Shown in pieces: positions 8,413 to 16,471 of a stretch of DNA of 64,000 nucleotides. Under the pieces are notes generated by a model that was not told the DNA's origin, made no database searches, and worked only from the letters and a program-made list of their open reading frames with translations. This stretch comes from Nostoc piscinale CENA21. Its GTDB lineage: Bacteria; Cyanobacteriota; Cyanobacteriia; Cyanobacteriales; Nostocaceae. Numbering within the stretch: the first letter of the stretch is position 1; every line of letters starts with the position of its first letter. The translations under genes were made by a program, and so were the position numbers. The stretch is taken from NCBI RefSeq assembly GCF_001298445.1, contig NZ_CP012036.1, positions 2,669,263-2,733,262 on the forward strand, written 5' to 3'.

Positions 8413-10098
8413 ATGGAACAAAGTTATTCAGACAAAGCATACCGTTGGAATCGTGAAAACTACTCTAGTAAACGCCGTTTTGTGGACATTTGGTCTTTTG
8501 TGTTGACCTTTATGTTCAAAGTTTGGCGTTATAACAAATCTTGGAGTTATCCAGGTGGTGTAACAGAAGCCAAACAAGCAGCAAGGCGCAAAGCCCAAGC
8601 AATTTGGGTGAGAAATACATTACTAGATTTAGGGCCGACTTTTATTAAAGTTGGGCAATTGTTTTCAACTCGTGCTGATATTTTTCCGAGTGAATATGTT
8701 GAAGAGTTGTCAAAACTGCAAGATAAAGTCCCGGCATTTAGCTATGAGCAAGTAGAAACGATTATTGAGCAAGAATTAGGGAAGAAAATTCCGGAACTTT
8801 TTCAAAGTTTTGAACCGATTCCACTAGCGGCTGCGAGTTTAGGACAAGTACACAAAGCTGTGCTGCACAGTGGGGAAGCTGTTGTCGTTAAAGTACAGCG
8901 TCCTGGATTAAAAAAGTTATTTGAAATCGATTTACAGATTCTTAAAGGAATTGCTCGTTACTTCCAAAACCATCCTAAATGGGGGAAGGGACGAGATTGG
9001 ATGGGGATTTATGAAGAATGTTGCCGCATTCTTTGGGAAGAAATTGATTATCTTGGGGAAGGCCGTAACGCTGATACATTTCGTCGCAACTTTCGTGGTT
9101 ATGATTGGGTGAAAGTGCCTAGAGTTTATTGGCGTTACGCTTCACCGCGAGTTTTGACCTTAGAATATTTACCTGGCATTAAAATTAGTCAATATGAAGC
9201 TTTAGAAGCGGCGGGTTTAGACCGGAAATTAATTGCGCGTCAAGGCGCTCAAGCTTATTTACATCAACTGCTGAATAATGGCTTTTTCCATGCTGACCCC
9301 CATCCAGGTAACATTGCTGTCGGTGCAGATGGTGGTTTAATCTTCTACGACTTTGGAATGATGGGGCGCATTAAGTCCAATGTCCGAGAAGGACTGATGG
9401 AAACCCTGTTTGGCATTGCCCAAAAAGATGGCGATCGCGTAGTAGAATCACTAGTTAACTTAGGAGCGATCGCACCAGTCGATGATATGGGGCCAGTCCG
9501 GCGTTCTGTCCAGTATATGCTGGACAATTTTATGGATAAGCCGTTTGAAACACAATCAGTTGCAGCAATTAGTGATGATCTATACGAAATAGCTTATAAT
9601 CAGCCATTTAGATTTCCTGCAACGTTTACTTTTGTGATGCGAGCTTTTTCCACTCTAGAGGGGGTAGGTAAGGGCTTAGATCCAGAATTTAACTTTATGG
9701 AAGTTGCCCAACCTTATGCAATGCAGCTTATGACAAACATGAATGGCGCTGACAGCAATAGCTTTTTAAATGAACTAAGTCGTCAAGCAGTACAGGTAAG
9801 TACAACCGCATTTGGTCTACCCCGCAGACTAGAAGATACCCTGGAAAAATTAGAGCGGGGCGATATGCGGGTGCGGGTGCGTTCTATCGAATCAGAACGC
9901 CTATTACGGCGACAGGGAAGTATTCAACTCGGAATTAGCTACGCTTTGATAATCAGTGGATTTACTCTGTCAGCTACCATTTTATTGGTGAATCATTATG
10001 TATGGTTAGCGGTAGTAGCTGGCTTGATTGCAGCAGCCGTCTCAGTAATTCTGATCCGTTTGCTTCTTCGCCTCGACCGTTATGAACGTATGTATTAA
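8413..10098 (+). CDS. ABC1/UbiB-family (AarF) atypical protein kinase
   Basis: 561 residues from ATG 8413 (MEQSYSDKAYRWNRENYSS), preferred because the extension back to 8320 begins inside a repeat array. Family hallmarks are KxGQ-type helix KVGQLFSTRAD, Ala-rich loop AAASLGQVHKA in place of a glycine loop, ATP-binding VVVKVQRPG, catalytic HADPHPGNI and YDFGMMG. Two membrane helices close the C-terminus (LGISYALIISGFTLSATILL; AVVAGLIAAAVSVIL). Members act on quinone and isoprenoid lipid metabolism and, in plastids, on plastoglobules. A thylakoid or plasma-membrane site and a prenylquinone role are inferred. A PP2C gene follows 18 bp later, probably in one operon. Confidence 0.88.
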   Translation: MEQSYSDKAYRWNRENYSSKRRFVDIWSFVLTFMFKVWRYNKSWSYPGGVTEAKQAARRKAQAIWVRNTLLDLGPTFIKVGQLFSTRADIFPSEYVEELSKLQDKVPAFSYEQVETIIEQELGKKIPELFQSFEPIPLAAASLGQVHKAVLHSGEAVVVKVQRPGLKKLFEIDLQILKGIARYFQNHPKWGKGRDWMGIYEECCRILWEEIDYLGEGRNADTFRRNFRGYDWVKVPRVYWRYASPRVLTLEYLPGIKISQYEALEAAGLDRKLIARQGAQAYLHQLLNNGFFHADPHPGNIAVGADGGLIFYDFGMMGRIKSNVREGLMETLFGIAQKDGDRVVESLVNLGAIAPVDDMGPVRRSVQYMLDNFMDKPFETQSVAAISDDLYEIAYNQPFRFPATFTFVMRAFSTLEGVGKGLDPEFNFMEVAQPYAMQLMTNMNGADSNSFLNELSRQAVQVSTTAFGLPRRLEDTLEKLERGDMRVRVRSIESERLLRRQGSIQLGISYALIISGFTLSATILLVNHYVWLAVVAGLIAAAVSVILIRLLLRLDRYERMY

Positions 10099-10116
10099 AT
10101 ATTGCCTTAAAAAATT

Positions 10117-10845
10117 ATGAAATTAAAATTCACGGGTTTTAGTGATCCGGGACTTATTCGTTCTAGTAACCAAGATGCTTATTATATCGATCCTGAAGGG
10201 CGATTTTTTATCGTCGCTGATGGGATGGGTGGTCATGCAGGCGGTGAAGAAGCAAGTCATATTGCTACAAGGGAAATTCAAGCCTATTTAGTAGCCAATT
10301 GGGATGGGGCTGAATCAGATGACGAAATCCTCGAAAAAGCTTTATGGCAAGCCAATGAAGCCATCTTACAAGATCAGCAAAATCATCCAGAACGCGCTGA
10401 TATGGGTACTACTGTAGTTGTAGTACTTTTCCGTCAATCACACATTCCTTTGTGCGCTCACGTTGGCGACTCTCGATTGTATCGCCTGCGTGATTCACAA
10501 CTAGAGCAAATCACTGAAGACCATACTTGGGTAGCCAGAGCGATTAAAATTGGTGACATCACGCCGGAAGAAGCCAGAATGCACCCTTTTCGCCATGTGC
10601 TGTCCCGGTGTTTGGGTCGAGAAGACCTGAATCAATTTGATGTGCAACCACTGGACGTGAAAAGGAGCGATCGCTTGCTATTATGTAGTGATGGTCTTAC
10701 CGAAGAGCTGGCAGACCAACAGATTGCTGATTATCTGCACAAAACCCCAATACTGGAAAAAGCCTCTATCTCCCTCATAGAAGCTGCCAAAGAACAAGGG
10801 GGACATGATAACATCACAGTCGTGATCGTAGAAATACAAGACTGA
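10117..10845 (+). CDS. PP2C-family Ser/Thr protein phosphatase
   Basis: The protein has 242 residues, the normal size for a stand-alone bacterial PP2C (PphA/Stp type). Metal-binding and catalytic motifs are in order: SNQDAYY near the start, ADGMGGHAGGEEAS, MGTTVVVV, HVGDSRLYR, DHTWV, CSDGLTEEL and GGHDNITVVIV. It is soluble and uses Mn/Mg to remove phosphate from Ser/Thr proteins. It lies 18 bp behind the ABC1 kinase and near several Hanks kinases, any of which could be its counterpart. Confidence 0.93.
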   Translation: MKLKFTGFSDPGLIRSSNQDAYYIDPEGRFFIVADGMGGHAGGEEASHIATREIQAYLVANWDGAESDDEILEKALWQANEAILQDQQNHPERADMGTTVVVVLFRQSHIPLCAHVGDSRLYRLRDSQLEQITEDHTWVARAIKIGDITPEEARMHPFRHVLSRCLGREDLNQFDVQPLDVKRSDRLLLCSDGLTEELADQQIADYLHKTPILEKASISLIEAAKEQGGHDNITVVIVEIQD

Positions 10846-11662
10846 ACACAAAAATCATCAATTGTCAATGGTCAAAATTACTTTTGACTAAAAGTTTTTC
10901 ATGTTTTCCGCCCGCCAGTAGCCCTGCTGGTAAAGTTTACTGTGGTTAATGGCAGTTTCTTCATTCCTATGCACTGCCTGACCATACAGCCCACCTCCAC
11001 AAGCCCAGAATGTAGAACTTACACAGTGATATGAAAAATCAAGGGTGTAGGGATGTTGTATCCGAACCCTTACCCCTATACCCTTTCACTCAATCTTGAC
11101 AGACAATGTTTGTGCGTAAATCCTGAAATGAACTGACTCAAATTTTTGCCAAACGTTATTTTTAGTAGATATACTCAGCAATTTGTTCAGCCTGAGCATT
11201 TTTATTTTTTACAACTTGATAAAAATACTCTTAACTTCCAAAATTTAGCAGTTGGAGGTAGAGTTTATATAATTTGTTGAATTGACATCTTGCACCTAAT
11301 ACGGTATGGCGAATATAATTCAGGTTTAATACCTTGTATTTGCCTTTGCGCTCATTAGTTTCTCCCTCCCAGAGAAGCTTAACTCGGCAAGGCTCAAAAT
11401 CAGGTATTTAGATTCACTATTTGTGAAATTTCCCGGAATTTGCCTCGATATACTTGAGTTGTATACCAGTAGGTTTAGGCAAAGACGGTTAAGGGCACAA
11501 AAAAATTAATCCCAAGGGGTGTGGGCAAATAGTCAAACAATTGTTATCTTTCTTAATACGTAGGAACAAATGTAGAACTACTGCTAGTCCCAAAACTATC
11601 CTTTGTAGGATTTCTGTCCCTAAATCTCACCTTTACGCGTTGTTTTTCGGAGTTTACTAACT
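10846..11662. other. long noncoding region upstream of nblA
   Basis: About 800 bp without a convincing gene. It starts with heptamer-type repeats (about 10855-10885) and a C-rich CCCTTACCCC repeat at about 11065-11090. It must contain the nblA promoter. I looked for a GTA-N8-TAC NtcA box and found no exact match. A small RNA cannot be excluded. Confidence 0.5.
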
Positions 11663-11860
11663 ATGAACCAGCCAATTGAATTATCTTTGGAACAACAATT
11701 CAGCATTCGTTCATTTGCTACTCAGGTACAGCACATGAGCCATGACCAAGCAAAAGATTTTTTGGTCAAGCTCTATGAGCAAATGGTTGTGCGCGAGGCT
11801 ACCTACCAAGAGTTACTTAAGCACCAGTGGGGCTTAGATTCAGGTTCCACTCTGGCATAG
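11663..11860 (+). CDS. nblA: phycobilisome degradation protein NblA
   Basis: The protein has 65 residues: MNQPIELSLEQQFSIRSFA, then the conserved helix-loop-helix with SHDQAKDFLVKLYEQMVVRE and a C-terminal LLKHQWGL. This is the NblA pattern and the usual length. NblA binds phycobilisome subunits and recruits Clp protease during nitrogen or sulfur starvation, and in heterocyst development. The long upstream region suggests complex regulation. Its target pigments are encoded 24 kb downstream in this window. Confidence 0.95.
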   Translation: MNQPIELSLEQQFSIRSFATQVQHMSHDQAKDFLVKLYEQMVVREATYQELLKHQWGLDSGSTLA

Positions 11861-12265
11861 ACTTATTTTTGTGTCGCAGTGGGCGACCTCCTTCTCTTGC
11901 TCGGTTCCAAGAAGGAAAGGAGCTGGGGATGCTGGGGCGTCAACTTTAAATCAGCGATTGTAAATTGATTGTTTTAACCCAAAACTATGACCAGCCAAAT
12001 AAAAGGCTGCACATATTTGTTAAGAGTAAACTGTATTGTAAGGGGATAAATTAGCAACTTTAGGTAGCCCAGGTGATTAACTCAAGGCTATTTAAGCAAA
12101 CTAATTTAGGTGCTGTATTGGATACATAGCACGATTTGCGTAGATCCAATTAAATTTAGTTGACCACTCGCCATCGCTAATCATTATATTTGCTATAACG
12201 TAAGGCTTACAACCAAATATAGTTTTTTCGTCACAAAAGTTTACATTTTGCAATCTACAACATTA
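11861..12265. other. noncoding region between convergent genes
   Basis: About 400 bp between the ends of nblA and the convergent kinase gene. I see no gene, strong hairpin or repeat in it. Confidence 0.4.
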
Positions 12266-13834
12266 CTAACAGGAAAGATCAAAGGGAATGTCTGTAGCCG
12301 TTGCTTCTAATTTAGATAAAATTTGGGGTTTAATTCTTTCGTATTCATTTTTTAGTACATTTTTACTAAGTTGCGGATCAACAGATGAAGCTGATATTTG
12401 ACTTTCTTCAGCCCATTGTTCAAGATTTTTGCGTTGAGCCGTAGCGATACTACAAAGTAAGATGTGAGAACAGCGACTTGGTGCTTCTCTGGCAAAGAAT
12501 AACAATCGATAATAACCAGTTTTTGCGAGTAATCTAGTTATTTCTTGGCCAAAACTAGTTTTGAGATCAAGATAGTAAGGCAGCCACTTTACACCATGTT
12601 GACGATTGTAAATAACAGTAATCCACAGTGTCATCGGATGTGGTGCAGGCAGAAAGAGAAATTGATTATAACGATTACAGGCAAACCTTTTGATAATTTC
12701 CTGCTGTGGTAGCATCACCCAAAGAGTTGGTAAAACTTCGTTATTCACACGAATTGTTTTGGGGAAGACAATATCAGCAATTGGCTTGTTTTCTGGCCAA
12801 GCAGTAGAACGGAGGATTTCATCATGGGAAGATAATACCTGTACATCAGCTTTTGTCTTAGGCTGAACTTCTACAGGAATTGTTAAGCTACGAGTCGCTA
12901 CAGCTTTCGGTGCGGGTTTATCTGGTTGAATGATGGGCGAGCGATAATTCTGTTCGATGGATTCTAACACCTGCAAAATTTCGCTGACCTTTTGGGGGCG
13001 ATCGCTTGGTGATTTAGCCAAACAACTCATGACTAAATTTTCTACTTGTTTGGGTATTTCCAACCCAGGATTAACTTCAGCAAAAGAACGTGGTTCTAGC
13101 AAATGATGGGTTTTGTACCATGCACCAAAGGAATGAGTTGCTGCTACTAACGGCATTTTGCCAGTTAGCATCTCAAACATCATCACACCTAAACTGTAAA
13201 TATCCGACCGATTATCTAATTCTTTACCCTCCATCTGTTCGGGGGAAGAATAAGCCAGAGTTCCCAAATAAAATTTTGTTTGGTCATTGCTATTGGCTTG
13301 GAGTAACTTAGCAATGCCAAAATCAAGAATTTTGATTAACTCCCCAAAGCTGGAGTCTTGAATTACGAGTATATTACTGGGTTTAATATCGCGGTGAATA
13401 ATTGGGTAAATAGCACCATCAACGGGAATCCCGTCATGAGCGCACTGTAACCCCAGTCCGATTTGACGCACCATACTCAAGAATCTGGGTAAAGCTAAAT
13501 GATGCTGACGAATAATTTGACTGAGGCTATGTCCTTGAAGATATTCCATCACGTAAAAGGGCGTATTATTTTCATCTACGCCATAGTCCATGACTCGCAC
13601 AATATGAATGCTTTTTTGTCCTAGCAAAGCACAGGTTTTTGCTTCTCGCTCAAAGCGTTCTTGTAACCGCATCTTTTCATTTTGAATCGAGAGGGCGAGA
13701 AACTTGACTGCAACTGGTACACCTCCCAACAAAATATCTTTAGCACGATAAACTCGACCCATTGCTCCAGTACCAATTAATTCCTGAAGCTGGTAGCGTT
13801 TGCCGAGTAAGCGTCCAATGTTGGGGTCTGACAT
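12266..13834 (-). CDS. Ser/Thr protein kinase (Hanks type) with unknown C-terminal domain
   Basis: The protein has 522 residues. The kinase domain (about 10-290) has GTGAMGRVYRA, VAVKFL, HRDIKPSNILV, DFGIAKLL and GTLAYSSPEQ, all key residues present. There is no zinc ribbon and no membrane segment, so it should be soluble. Residues of about 360-510 (VLPTLWVMLPQQEIIKRF to CSHILLCSIATAQRKNLEQW) form a separate domain I do not recognise; it may sense a signal or bind a partner. The gene is alone on its strand here. Confidence 0.9.
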   Translation of the reverse strand: MSDPNIGRLLGKRYQLQELIGTGAMGRVYRAKDILLGGVPVAVKFLALSIQNEKMRLQERFEREAKTCALLGQKSIHIVRVMDYGVDENNTPFYVMEYLQGHSLSQIIRQHHLALPRFLSMVRQIGLGLQCAHDGIPVDGAIYPIIHRDIKPSNILVIQDSSFGELIKILDFGIAKLLQANSNDQTKFYLGTLAYSSPEQMEGKELDNRSDIYSLGVMMFEMLTGKMPLVAATHSFGAWYKTHHLLEPRSFAEVNPGLEIPKQVENLVMSCLAKSPSDRPQKVSEILQVLESIEQNYRSPIIQPDKPAPKAVATRSLTIPVEVQPKTKADVQVLSSHDEILRSTAWPENKPIADIVFPKTIRVNNEVLPTLWVMLPQQEIIKRFACNRYNQFLFLPAPHPMTLWITVIYNRQHGVKWLPYYLDLKTSFGQEITRLLAKTGYYRLLFFAREAPSRCSHILLCSIATAQRKNLEQWAEESQISASSVDPQLSKNVLKNEYERIKPQILSKLEATATDIPFDLSC

Positions 13835-14399
13835 AAAATATTCGACTCCAAAAGCAGATTGATGTTAAGTGTGTAGGAAAACAAGTATTTTCAAACTGGG
13901 ATTTTTGATTAATATAGAAAGAGTTTCTAGACTGATCAATAAAGTTCAGAAGCAGTTTTTAGTTCTCTGGAGCGAGAACTTCTACTTTTGGCCTGCGGTT
14001 TGTCAGCTAGTAGTTTTTTCAACTGATGGAAGATGCCAATTCAAATCTACGGAATGGTAGATTCATCCTGAAGTTTGCTCACATTCCGCACGCTAATGTT
14101 GATGTATTTCTAGTCTGCCCAAATCTGACTAAATAATTATCTATAGTTTCTATTGATTTACAATCGCTGAAATATGAAAAAGTGCTGAGTGCTGAGGAGA
14201 AATTATGTAATTTTGATGTCAGAATTAATACATAAAATACGGAAATTCAAACTACAGAGACGCAGAGAAGCCAGTGCGTTGGGCGGATTCCCCGACTCCC
14301 TCACTGGCGCGTCACAGAGAAATGAGAGTTTGAAAGGTTTTATGTCAGTGCTGTTATTAGTATCTCTACAACTTAGCACTCAGTACTTTCATCTCAGCA
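13835..14399. other. noncoding region with repeats
   Basis: About 560 bp. It contains GTGCTGA heptamers near 14182-14196 and 14373-14400 and the inserted hairpin repeat at 14270-14308. No gene is supported; short open frames here lack ribosome sites and family features. Confidence 0.5.
14270..14308. repeat. hairpin repeat element inserted in ACGCAGAG/CACAGAG sequence
   Basis: GCCAGTG (14270-14276) and CACTGGC (14302-14308) are perfect arms around a GC-rich loop. The element interrupts a cagagacgcagaga...cacagagaaat phrase, as expected for a small mobile repeat. Confidence 0.6.
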
Positions 14400-14831
14400 C
14401 TATTTCAGAGGTTGCCGTTCTAAACTGGCTTCCATTGTACTCGTGAGGGAATGGCCGGACATGACACCACAACTTAAATAGTAAGCATCATCTGACAGAC
14501 GATACACTGTTTCAAAGCCGCTACGACGTTGACGATCACTCAGTACCCAATAGCGTTGCACAATTGTATCCAGACCAATCCAACCTTCGCCTTCGATCTG
14601 CCCGAACAAATTATGTTGAAGTAAAAAAGTATACTGGCGTTCACCTTCATGCAACCGCCCTTTGTATACTAAGGAAATTTCTGAGCGATCGCTACCAGGA
14701 AAAATCAGCTTGGTTGCCATTGTAAACCAGTTATCTCGATTCCAAGCAACCAGGGTCATACCCTTAACGCTGATTGGCATTCCATTGTGTTCTAGCCAAT
14801 TGCCTTGTAATGACCAGCGTCCTGGTTCCAT
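14400..14831 (-). CDS. conserved hypothetical protein
   Basis: The protein has 143 residues and begins MEPGRWSLQGNWLEHNGMP. It is rich in Trp, Gly and alternating hydrophobic residues (WNRDNWFTMATKLIF; QRYWVLSDRQRRSGFETVYR), suggesting an all-beta fold. I do not recognise the family and assign no function. There is no signal peptide. It lies 108 bp downstream of anmK on the same strand and could share its transcript. Confidence 0.65.
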   Translation of the reverse strand: MEPGRWSLQGNWLEHNGMPISVKGMTLVAWNRDNWFTMATKLIFPGSDRSEISLVYKGRLHEGERQYTFLLQHNLFGQIEGEGWIGLDTIVQRYWVLSDRQRRSGFETVYRLSDDAYYLSCGVMSGHSLTSTMEASLERQPLK

Positions 14832-14938
14832 TAAAAAAAGTATGACCCACCTTCTCAGTTCCTTGTCTTAATCAAGTACCCTTACGACTTAAAGATATAT
14901 TTGAAACCTAAAAATGTCAGGTGCTAAGTCCGCAAAAC

Positions 14939-16099
14939 TTATTTTTCGGCTGGATGAATTTCTCCCAGCAGGACTTCATGGGGTGCGCCTGTGGCGGATG
15001 GCAGGTTTCCGGGTATATCTAGCTGTCGCCAGTAGGCTAAAACTGCAAAAGCTATCGCTTCTTTAAAGTCTCCACTCAAACCGACTTCATCGGTAGTTAA
15101 AACAGGGATTGTCTTTAATAATGACTGCAAACGTTCTTTTAAATACAGGTTTCGACTACCACCACCACATAAAAATACCCGTTGTGGCATTTGTGGCAAA
15201 AATGTTTGATAACTATGAACAACAGAAGCTGCTGTCAGTTCGGTAAGGGTGGCGAGAAAGTCCGCTGGACTGAGTTGGTATGGCCCAGCATCTTTTAAAC
15301 ATTGATTTAAGTAATCTACACCAAATAACTCACGTCCTGTAGATTTGGGCGGTGGTAGATGAAAGTAGTCTTGCTGTAACCACTGTTCTACTAAAGATTG
15401 GCAAGGACTACCTGTAGCTGCCCATTTACCATCTTCGTCATATTTTTTAGCACCATTAGTTAAATGCTCTACTGCTAAATCTAACAAGCTATTGCCTGGG
15501 CCTGTATCCCAACCGCGCATTTTTTCTAACCAGTTATCGCGGCGGGGTGGGATGTAAGCAACATTACCAATACCGCCTAAATTTTGAATGCAGCGTGCTT
15601 CTTCTGGATGGCTGAGTAAAAAGGCATCAACTCTGGGTACTAGGGGTGCGCCATGACCACCAATCGCAATATCGGCGACACGGAAATTACTGACGGTGGT
15701 AATTCCTGTGAGACTAGCAATCAATTCGCCTCGTCCCAGTTGCAGCGTATAACCTAGGGACTGGGGTTTGCCGATTCCCTGGCTTTGTGGTGGTCTATGA
15801 TAAACTGTTTGCCCGTGGGAACCGATTAAAATTGCTGGCTGATGAGCTGTTTGAATGTTTTGAGCGGCTTGAGCAAAACTAAAGGCGATCGCATCATCTA
15901 ATGCTGCTAATTCTGCCATTGAAATGGCTTTACCTGCACAAACAGCTAAAATACTGTCTCGGAGTTCAGCAGGATAAGGATATGTTTGTCCTGCTAATAA
16001 CTCCACTTTCAGGTCTAAATCTGTACCAGAAATATCTACTAAAGCAGCGTCAATGCCATCTACAGATGTACCACTAATTAAACCGATAATGCGAGTCAT
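14939..16099 (-). CDS. anmK: anhydro-N-acetylmuramic acid kinase AnmK
   Basis: The protein has 386 residues, the usual length. The N-terminal phosphate loop IGLISGTSVDGIDAALVDI and the motifs IGSHGQTVYHRPP, NLGGIGNVAYIPP, GWDTGPGNSLLD and FLCGGGSRN define the family. It phosphorylates and opens 1,6-anhydro-MurNAc recovered from peptidoglycan turnover, giving MurNAc-6-phosphate in the cytoplasm. No other recycling gene is adjacent; the nearest wall-related gene is the peptidoglycan-binding protein at 21336. Confidence 0.95.
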   Translation of the reverse strand: MTRIIGLISGTSVDGIDAALVDISGTDLDLKVELLAGQTYPYPAELRDSILAVCAGKAISMAELAALDDAIAFSFAQAAQNIQTAHQPAILIGSHGQTVYHRPPQSQGIGKPQSLGYTLQLGRGELIASLTGITTVSNFRVADIAIGGHGAPLVPRVDAFLLSHPEEARCIQNLGGIGNVAYIPPRRDNWLEKMRGWDTGPGNSLLDLAVEHLTNGAKKYDEDGKWAATGSPCQSLVEQWLQQDYFHLPPPKSTGRELFGVDYLNQCLKDAGPYQLSPADFLATLTELTAASVVHSYQTFLPQMPQRVFLCGGGSRNLYLKERLQSLLKTIPVLTTDEVGLSGDFKEAIAFAVLAYWRQLDIPGNLPSATGAPHEVLLGEIHPAEK

Positions 16100-16308
16100 A
16101 AAAGATAATTAATAGTTTGATTGCTCAATAGTCATCAGTCAATCAATTTTGGATGGACTGTGACCACAAGGGTACAGTTGGGGATGTTAAATAAATCAGA
16201 CAAGTTACTATATCAGTCTAACGACGTATAGTAAATCTATCTTAAGTATGTTAGATGAGATTGCTACTCAATACATAATTACTAATGTTCCACTTTTGTT
16301 TGTGCAGC

Positions 16309-16343
16309 GATCGCTCCCTTAATTTAGGCTAATAGGAGCGATC
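16309..16343. repeat. HIP1-containing inverted repeat
   Basis: GATCGCTCC and GGAGCGATC form perfect 9-bp arms around a 17-nt loop, in the gap between anmK and the GH57 gene. It overlaps a GCGATCGC octamer. It lies upstream of anmK and could be part of its leader or a repeat remnant. Confidence 0.5.
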
Positions 16344-16422
16344 ATTCCTATATATAGTCAGACCAGATTATTTGGCTGATTAATTTAGTTTTATAGCAAT
16401 TCTCAATCATTCGTGAATAGCA

Positions 16423-16455
16423 AGATCCCCGACTTCTTCAAGAAGTAGGGGATCT
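16423..16455. repeat. AGATCCCC hairpin repeat / possible terminator
   Basis: AGATCCCC-GACTTCTT...AAGAAGT-AGGGGATCT is a long near-perfect hairpin 17 bp beyond the stop of the GH57 gene. No T-run follows, so termination is possible but not shown. Wording of this kind is common between cyanobacterial genes. Confidence 0.6.
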
Positions 16456-16471
16456 GAGTTTGAGGAATATA

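Noticed and set aside
11480..11660. NtcA box upstream of nblA
   Set aside because: No exact GTA-N8-TAC was found; near matches are too weak to report.
13869..14446. Small frames between the kinase and the hypothetical gene
   Set aside because: They lie in repeat-rich noncoding DNA and lack ribosome sites and coding character.
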